DNA from: Paracoccaceae bacterium | Lineage (GTDB): Bacteria > Pseudomonadota > Alphaproteobacteria > Rhodobacterales > Rhodobacteraceae | Assembly: GCA_016937725.1 (NCBI GenBank) | Contig: JAFGVZ010000057.1 | Span: 1-19,321, forward strand | DNA: 19,321 nucleotides | Reading direction: 5' to 3' | Shown here: positions 15,388 through 19,321 of the stretch, piece by piece | How the letters are laid out: each line of letters begins with the position of its first letter | Numbering within the stretch: position 1 is the first letter of the stretch | The notes under the pieces: model-generated | The model's database searches: none | Told to the model about the DNA's origin: nothing | The model's input: only the letters and a program-made list of their open reading frames with translations | Position numbers and translations under genes: made by a program

Positions 15388-16758
15388 ATGTTTCTGTCGG
15401 TCTTTGACATGTTCAAGGTGGGGATCGGCCCGTCTTCGTCTCACACCATGGGGCCAATGGTGGCGGCAGCGCGGTTTCTGGACCATCTGCGGACATTGCC
15501 CTTCGGTATATCGGGGATCAAAGCCTCGCTGCATGGGTCACTGGCTTTTTCCGGGGTCGGGCACGCCACGGATCGGGCGGTGATCCTTGGGCTGGCCGGG
15601 TTCATCCCCTCTGCCTATGACGCGCCCCGCGCCGAGGCCGAGTTGACCCGCGTCAAGGATGAAGCCACCGTAAAGGTAGAGGGTCTCGGCACACTGCGCT
15701 TCGACCCCGCCCAAGACCTGCTGTTCGACTATGGCCCACCCTTGCCCGGTCATGCAAACGGCTTGCGGTTTATGGCGACCGACGCGCAAGGCGACGTGAT
15801 CGCGCAAGAAACTTACTATTCCATCGGCGGCGGCTTTGTCGTGACCGAAGCCGAGCTGGGTGCAGAACCGCCTGCCCCAGCCGCCAATTTCCCCTATCCT
15901 TTCGCCACTGCGGCTGAAATGCTGGCGATGGCGCGCGCCTCTGGCAAAAGCATCGCACAGATGAAACGCGCCAATGAATTGGCACTAATGGGGCCAAACG
16001 CGCTGGATGACGGGATGCGCCGCATCTGGGCCGTCATGCGCGCCTGCATCGACCGGGGGCTGGAAACCGATGGGACCCTGCCCGGCGGGCTGAAAGTAAA
16101 GCGCCGCGCCAAGGCCATCCGCGAGGCGCTGGAGCGTGAGCGCGGCCTGAACCTGACCGCGCCGCATGTGATCAATGACTGGATCAGCACCTACGCGATG
16201 GCGGTGAACGAGGAAAACGCCGCCGGTGGCCAGGTCGTGACCGCGCCCACCAATGGCGCGGCGGGCGTGGTGCCTGCAACCATCCGCTATTGGCTGGACC
16301 ATGTGCCTGGGGCGTCAGAGGCGCGGGTGGGCGAATTCCTGCTGACCGCTTCGGCCATTGGCGGGCTGGTCAAGCACAATGCCTCTATCTCAGGCGCGGA
16401 ATGCGGCTGTCAGGCAGAGGTCGGCGCAGCATCGGCCATGGCCGCGGCCGGGTTGGCTGCTGTGCTGGGGGGCACGCCCGAACAGGTGGAAAACGCCGCA
16501 GAGATTGCCTTGGAACACCATCTGGGCATGACCTGCGACCCGGTCAAAGGGCTGGTGCAGGTGCCTTGCATAGAGCGCAACGGACTGGGTGCGATCAAGG
16601 CAGTGTCGGCGGCATCGCTCGCACTTCGCGGCGACGGTTCGCATTTCATGCCTTTGGACAATTGCATCGAAGCGATGCGTCAGACCGGCGCGGATATGTC
16701 GGAAAAGTATAAGGAGACCGCTTTGGGCGGGCTGGCCGTGAACGTCCCAAACTGTTGA
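15388..16758 (+). CDS. sdaA: L-serine ammonia-lyase (iron-sulfur L-serine dehydratase, single chain)
   Basis: This enzyme deaminates L-serine to pyruvate and ammonia using a 4Fe-4S cluster in the cytoplasm. The 456-residue single-chain protein begins with the beta domain (FDMFKVGIGPSSSHTMGPM). The alpha domain includes EENAAGGQVVTAPTNGAAG, and cysteines C341 (ECGCQ), C383 (GMTCDP) and C394 (QVPCIERNG). The last residue is also cysteine, C456. These four have the same spacing as C343, C385, C396 and C458 of Legionella serine dehydratase, where the C-terminal cysteine caps the cluster ('tail-in-mouth'). The start at 15388 follows an AAAGGTG ribosome binding site. A TTG at 15358 would add ten residues before the conserved MFLSVFDMFK. 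The gene is divergent from the cytochrome gene. Confidence 0.95.
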   Translation: MFLSVFDMFKVGIGPSSSHTMGPMVAAARFLDHLRTLPFGISGIKASLHGSLAFSGVGHATDRAVILGLAGFIPSAYDAPRAEAELTRVKDEATVKVEGLGTLRFDPAQDLLFDYGPPLPGHANGLRFMATDAQGDVIAQETYYSIGGGFVVTEAELGAEPPAPAANFPYPFATAAEMLAMARASGKSIAQMKRANELALMGPNALDDGMRRIWAVMRACIDRGLETDGTLPGGLKVKRRAKAIREALERERGLNLTAPHVINDWISTYAMAVNEENAAGGQVVTAPTNGAAGVVPATIRYWLDHVPGASEARVGEFLLTASAIGGLVKHNASISGAECGCQAEVGAASAMAAAGLAAVLGGTPEQVENAAEIALEHHLGMTCDPVKGLVQVPCIERNGLGAIKAVSAASLALRGDGSHFMPLDNCIEAMRQTGADMSEKYKETALGGLAVNVPNC

Positions 16759-16805
16759 GCATGCACGTTTTTGCGAATGATCGCGCCTGTGGCCAGTCTT
16801 GCGTC

Positions 16806-16877
16806 ATGAGTATTTTCGGCAAGATGAAATGGCTTTGCGCGGCGCGCGTGACCTTTTATGGTGGACCAGCTGAATAG
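16806..16877 (+). other. Intergenic motif GAGTATTTTCGGCAAGATGA with a 23-codon reading frame
   Basis: The 127-base gap after sdaA contains a motif at 16808-16829 that I recall seeing, in close variants, after stop codons in many Rhodobacteraceae genomes. I cannot verify that here. A small frame (MSIFGKMKWLCAARVTF...) opens on the ATG at 16806 and closes with TAG at 16877, nine bases before the next gene. No ribosome binding site stands out before it. It may be a repeat element, a regulatory site or chance. Confidence 0.3.
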
Positions 16878-16885
16878 GGACGCAT

Positions 16886-17857
16886 ATGGCGACGATCCGC
16901 AACATCCTGATCGTGGCGCAGGACGGGCGACTGCAATACGAGGCGTTGCTCTTTGCCGCCAGCCTGCGGCATTTCCCCGAAAACCGCGATTTGCGGCTGG
17001 TTGTGGCAGAGCCGCAACCGGGGCCGTTATGGTCCGGCGATCCGCGCATCAGCCGCCCCGCCATTCGCCGCGAATTGCGCGCTTTGGGCGCCGATATCGT
17101 GCCGCTGCACTGCAAGCATTTCGGCGCGCGCTACCCACAAGGCAACAAGCTGGAAGCTTTGGCGCTACTGCCTGCCAATGAGCCATTCGCCTTTTTCGAC
17201 ACCGACACGCTGATCACCGGGCCGATTGCCGATGTGGTGGCAGGTCCGCCCACGGCGTCGCAATTGGTCGAACCGACATGGCCGCGCGAACCGCTTTATG
17301 GGCCAAGCTTGGCTGAAATCTGGGGCGCTTTATTCAACCGGTTCGGACTGGACATGACCCCCACGCTCGACACACGCTTCAGGCCGGATGATTGGCGGCG
17401 CTACCTGTATTTCAACGCAGGCTGGTTCACCGGTGACTGCCCGCACCAGATGGGTGAACATTTGCTGCATTACGCGCAGAGCCTTGAGCGTGACCCACCG
17501 CCAGAACTGGCCACGCAGGTGCTGTTCCCTTGGCTGGACCAAATCGTGCTGCCCTTGGTCATAGCAGCCGAGGGAGGCGTGCGGCGCGAGACCGGGCTGG
17601 ACGCTGCGAAGTCGCTGCACTACCGCGCCCTGCCAGAAATCTATGCGTTTGGCTCGGATCATGCTGTGACTGTTTTGGAAACAGTCACGCGCGCCCCGCA
17701 TTTATGGGACATCTTCAACCAATATGTCTCATTCCGCCGCATGGTCTTCAAGGAAAACGGCCGTGCTTTGCGCCAGATCATCGCGGCCAAGCCGAAGCCT
17801 CTGACATATTCGGCCCGCAAGGCAGCAATCATGAATGCGGGGCATTGGGTGCGATGA
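16886..17857 (+). CDS. GT-A-like glycosyltransferase-fold protein of unknown substrate
   Basis: I do not recognise a named family for this 323-residue protein. It starts MATIRNILIVAQDGRLQYEALLF, resembling the first strand and helix of a GT-A nucleotide-sugar fold. At 103-108 is FFDTDT, a DxD-type metal/nucleotide-sugar motif (D105, D107). LYFNAGWFTGD (about 174-184) resembles the acceptor-side NAG motif in GT8-like enzymes. WLDQIVLP (216-223) and a basic C-terminus follow. There is no signal peptide or membrane segment, so it is probably cytoplasmic. The ATG follows a TAGGGA ribosome binding site. Its stop overlaps the cutA start as ATGA, implying cotranslation with cutA. That pairing has no obvious functional logic. 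The sugar donor and acceptor are unknown. Confidence 0.7.
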   Translation: MATIRNILIVAQDGRLQYEALLFAASLRHFPENRDLRLVVAEPQPGPLWSGDPRISRPAIRRELRALGADIVPLHCKHFGARYPQGNKLEALALLPANEPFAFFDTDTLITGPIADVVAGPPTASQLVEPTWPREPLYGPSLAEIWGALFNRFGLDMTPTLDTRFRPDDWRRYLYFNAGWFTGDCPHQMGEHLLHYAQSLERDPPPELATQVLFPWLDQIVLPLVIAAEGGVRRETGLDAAKSLHYRALPEIYAFGSDHAVTVLETVTRAPHLWDIFNQYVSFRRMVFKENGRALRQIIAAKPKPLTYSARKAAIMNAGHWVR

Positions 17858-18183
17858 CAGGGTTGATCGAAGTGGAAGTGACCTGCCCGGACGACGACAG
17901 CGCGCGCCAGATTGCGCGCGCGGCGCTGCAAGCGCGGCTTGTGGCCTGCGCCAATATCGTGGCCGATGTAGAAAGCCTGTTCCACTGGCAAGGACAAATC
18001 GATTCGGAAACCGAAGTGCTGCTGCGGATGAAAGCGCCCGCCGCGCTGTTCGACGCGATCTGCGCGGTCATCGCCGCGCACCATCCCTACGAGCTGCCCG
18101 CCATCACCGCCCTGCCCCTTGCCGCCATCGGCCCCGGCGTGGCCGAATGGATCGCCGCCGAATGTCAGGACGCAAACACCTGA
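17854..18183 (+). CDS. cutA: CutA, divalent-cation tolerance protein
   Basis: CutA is a small trimeric protein with a ferredoxin-like, PII-like fold, linked genetically to copper tolerance; its molecular role is unsettled. The 109-residue length matches the family. Signature segments are EVTCPDDDSARQIAR, ARLVACANIV, SLFHWQGQID, EVLLRMKAP and the HHPYELPAI motif. The ATG overlaps the stop of the upstream glycosyltransferase-like gene (ATGA). A longer in-frame opening back to 17530 lies entirely inside that gene and is rejected. The 3' end overlaps the convergent VOC gene by 19 bases. Confidence 0.93.
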   Translation: MTGLIEVEVTCPDDDSARQIARAALQARLVACANIVADVESLFHWQGQIDSETEVLLRMKAPAALFDAICAVIAAHHPYELPAITALPLAAIGPGVAEWIAAECQDANT

Positions 18184-18189
18184 TCGGCG
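18156..18189. other. Palindrome spanning the two convergent stop codons of cutA and the VOC gene
   Basis: The inner stem TCAGG (18165-18169) pairs with CCTGA (18179-18183) over a 9-base loop. The outer stem CGCCGA (18156-18161) pairs with TCGGCG (18184-18189), with a 3-base bulge on one side. Each inner arm contains one gene's stop codon: TGA of cutA at 18181-18183 and the complement of TGA for the VOC gene at 18165-18167. No T-run follows in either direction. It may stabilise or end both transcripts. Confidence 0.5.
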
Positions 18190-18578
18190 CTGGCATAGCC
18201 CTTCACCTCTATCGGGTTGCCAGAGGGGTCGCGAAAGAACATTGTCCATTGCTCGCCCGGTTGGCCCTCGAACCGCAGGGTTGGCGGGATCACGAAATCG
18301 ACGCCCGCCGCTTTTAGCCGGTCCGCCAGCGCGCGGAAGCGGTCCACATCCAGCACCAGCCCGAAATGCGGCATGGGCACCACGTGATCGCCCACTTTGC
18401 CGGTGGGGGCGTTGGCGAAAGGTTCGCCCAAATGCAGGCTGATCTGGTGGCCGAAAAAGTCGAAATCGACCCATGTCTCGGTGCTGCGCCCTTCGGCACA
18501 GCCCAAGACACCACCGTAAAAGGCACGGGCGGCATCCAGATCGGTCACGTGGTAAGCGAAGTGAAAGGGCACGAGCAT
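18165..18578 (-). CDS. VOC-superfamily protein (glyoxalase / extradiol dioxygenase-like)
   Basis: This 137-residue protein belongs to the vicinal oxygen chelate superfamily and resembles predicted extradiol dioxygenase-like proteins; its substrate is unknown. The first betaalphabetabetabeta unit begins PFHFAYHVTDLDAARAFYGG, with candidate metal ligand H6, and continues TWVDFDFFGHQISLHLG. The second contains HFGLVLDVDRF and ends FFRDPSGNPIEVKGY, where the glutamate is the usual last ligand. A histidine pair and a glutamate would suffice for a metal site. The ATG at 18578 has a strong GGAGGA ribosome binding site. A start 27 codons upstream adds Arg/Gly-rich residues unlike the family. It converges on cutA with overlapping stop codons. 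Confidence 0.88.
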   Translation of the reverse strand: MLVPFHFAYHVTDLDAARAFYGGVLGCAEGRSTETWVDFDFFGHQISLHLGEPFANAPTGKVGDHVVPMPHFGLVLDVDRFRALADRLKAAGVDFVIPPTLRFEGQPGEQWTMFFRDPSGNPIEVKGYASADQVFAS

Positions 18579-18639
18579 GGGCGATCCTCCGGGTTTGCCA
18601 ACAGCTACCGGGACGCGCCAAAACAGGCAAGCGCCCCTC

Positions 18640-18668
18640 TGGACCCCGCGCGCGCGCAACCCTATAAG
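18640..18668 (+). promoter_or_regulatory. Candidate promoter of the ileS leader
   Basis: TGGACC (18640-18645) and TATAAG (18663-18668) are separated by exactly 17 bases, a good sigma-70-like spacing with a near-consensus -10. The predicted start point, about 7 bases downstream of the -10, falls at or beside the ATG at 18675. The short leader frame could therefore be leaderless. This is prediction by motif only. Confidence 0.45.
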
Positions 18669-18674
18669 GCGCGC

Positions 18675-18722
18675 ATGAATTACACAGCGATCATCCAGCG
18701 AATTAGCGTCCCGGCACTCTGA
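18675..18722 (+). CDS. Candidate ileS leader peptide, MNYTAIIQRISVPAL
   Basis: A 15-codon frame with ATG and TGA lies 62 bases upstream of ileS. Three of its fifteen residues are isoleucine, two of them adjacent (ATC ATC), an enrichment expected of an isoleucine-sensing leader peptide. It either follows AAGG a few bases upstream as a ribosome binding site, or is leaderless if the predicted promoter is right. Its last codons and its stop lie in the hairpin at 18710-18740, so a translating ribosome would disrupt that structure. This is inferred; no database support was available. Confidence 0.5.
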   Translation: MNYTAIIQRISVPAL

Positions 18723-18740
18723 CGCGCGCGGAGTGCCGGG
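18710..18740 (+). promoter_or_regulatory. Perfect 10-bp hairpin between leader peptide and ileS
   Basis: CCCGGCACTC (18710-18719) and GAGTGCCGGG (18731-18740) are exact reverse complements around an 11-base loop holding the leader's TGA stop. The sequence after the stem (TTCGATTGCG) lacks a T-run, so it is not a textbook terminator. A smaller competing pair, GCGTC (18706-18710) with GACGC (18721-18725), cannot form at the same time as the main stem. It could be an attenuator segment, a translational switch for ileS, or a processing/stability hairpin. Confidence 0.55.
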
Positions 18741-18784
18741 TTCGATTGCGCTTGCCCCTTCCCCAATTTGCGAAAGATCGCCCG

Positions 18785-19321
18785 ATGACCGACTACAAAG
18801 ACACCCTGTTTCTGCCCGAAACCGACTTTCCCATGCGCGCCGGATTGCCCGCGCGTGAACCCGATTGGCTGGCCCGGTGGGAGCGCCTTGGCATCTATGA
18901 CCGCCTGCGCGCGAGCGCCGATGGGCGCAAACCGTTTATCCTGCATGACGGCCCTCCCTATGCGAACGGCCATCTGCATATCGGCCACGCGCTGAACAAG
19001 GTGTTGAAGGATTTCATCACCCGCAGCCAGCAAATGCTGGGCCGCGATGCGCGCTATGTGCCGGGCTGGGATTGCCACGGCCTGCCCATCGAGTGGAAGA
19101 TCGAAGAGAAATACCGCGCCGAGGGTTTGGACAAGGACGCGGTCGATGTCGTTGATTTCCGTCAGGAATGCCGCCGTTTCGCCTCTGGCTGGATCGACGT
19201 GCAGCGCGCGGAATTCAAGCGCCTAGGCATCACCGGGAAATGGGATGACCCCTACCTGACCATGGATTACCACGCCGAGGCCGTGATCGCGGATGAATTC
19301 ATGAAGCTGGTGATGAACGGG
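18785..19321 (+). CDS. ileS: Isoleucyl-tRNA synthetase (C-terminus cut by window edge)
   Basis: IleRS charges tRNA-Ile in the cytoplasm. The first 179 codons are present of an enzyme usually over 900 residues long. The N-terminus MTDYKDTLFLPETDFPMRAG and the class I signature PPYANGHLHIGHALNK (HIGH at 65-68) are typical. VPGWDCHGLPIEWKIEE and WDDPYLTMDYHAEAVI follow and mark IleRS rather than LeuRS or ValRS. The KMSKS loop and the rest of the editing domain lie beyond the window. The ATG at 18785 has only a weak upstream purine stretch (GAAAGA). The preceding leader frame and hairpin suggest regulation by isoleucine or charged tRNA-Ile, which is inferred. Confidence 0.96.
   Translation, partial: MTDYKDTLFLPETDFPMRAGLPAREPDWLARWERLGIYDRLRASADGRKPFILHDGPPYANGHLHIGHALNKVLKDFITRSQQMLGRDARYVPGWDCHGLPIEWKIEEKYRAEGLDKDAVDVVDFRQECRRFASGWIDVQRAEFKRLGITGKWDDPYLTMDYHAEAVIADEFMKLVMNG

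Noticed and set aside
17659..18630. Leftward 323-codon open frame across the cutA and VOC genes
   Set aside because: It overlaps three well-supported genes; the translation is Arg-rich and unrelated to any family.
18710..18740. Hairpin before ileS as an ordinary Rho-independent terminator
   Set aside because: There is no T-run on either strand next to the stem, and no rightward gene ends just upstream that would need it, apart from the short leader frame.
1..19321. CRISPR arrays, insertion sequences, prophage or defence islands
   Set aside because: No regularly spaced repeats, transposase, integrase, phage or toxin-antitoxin genes were seen. The window is housekeeping chromosome.

Overview
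The window is GC-rich, gene-dense alphaproteobacterial chromosome, most likely from the family Rhodobacteraceae (order Rhodobacterales). Supporting signs are the alphaproteobacterial-type AddB, a membrane PAS protein resembling the kinase-less DivL of Rhodobacter, an adrenodoxin-type ferredoxin, the hflK-hflC-DUF2065-degP block, and an intergenic motif I remember as common in this family. No tRNA, rRNA, CRISPR array, insertion sequence or prophage gene was seen. Everything looks like core chromosome. No gene-free stretch exceeds 300 bases; the largest are 18579-18784, 7930-8074, 15257-15387, 16759-16885 and 10107-10229, and each is described below.

Region 1 (1-8106, leftward). A 2Fe-2S ferredoxin gene is followed by a membrane-anchored triple-PAS protein, tsaE, addB and addA, the last cut by the window edge. 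tsaE/addB and addB/addA have overlapping stop and start codons, so they look translationally coupled. A full-consensus CtrA box (TTAA-N7-TTAAC) sits about 50 bp upstream of the PAS gene. This suggests that a CtrA-phosphorelay component and the AddAB recombination machinery may share CtrA control.

Region 2 (8039-8595, rightward). A small secreted peptidoglycan-binding-domain protein is divergent from the ferredoxin gene. Its start codon lies in the loop of a perfect 9-bp inverted repeat, and the intergenic region carries three copies of CAGATTGT. A strong bidirectional terminator separates this gene from degP.

Region 3 (8613-15256, leftward). A lipoprotein cytochrome c, rpiA, gor, hflK, hflC, a DUF2065 protein and a DegP/DegQ protease form one long same-strand run. 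It combines pentose phosphate metabolism and glutathione reduction with membrane-protein quality control.

Region 4 (15388-19321, mostly rightward). sdaA (Fe-S L-serine dehydratase with the C-terminal cysteine), a GT-A-like protein of unknown role overlapping cutA by ATGA, a convergent VOC-family protein whose stop codon overlaps cutA, and the start of ileS. ileS is preceded by a plausible promoter, a 15-codon reading frame rich in Ile (MNYTAIIQRISVPAL) and a perfect 10-bp hairpin containing that frame's stop codon. This resembles a leader-peptide control region.
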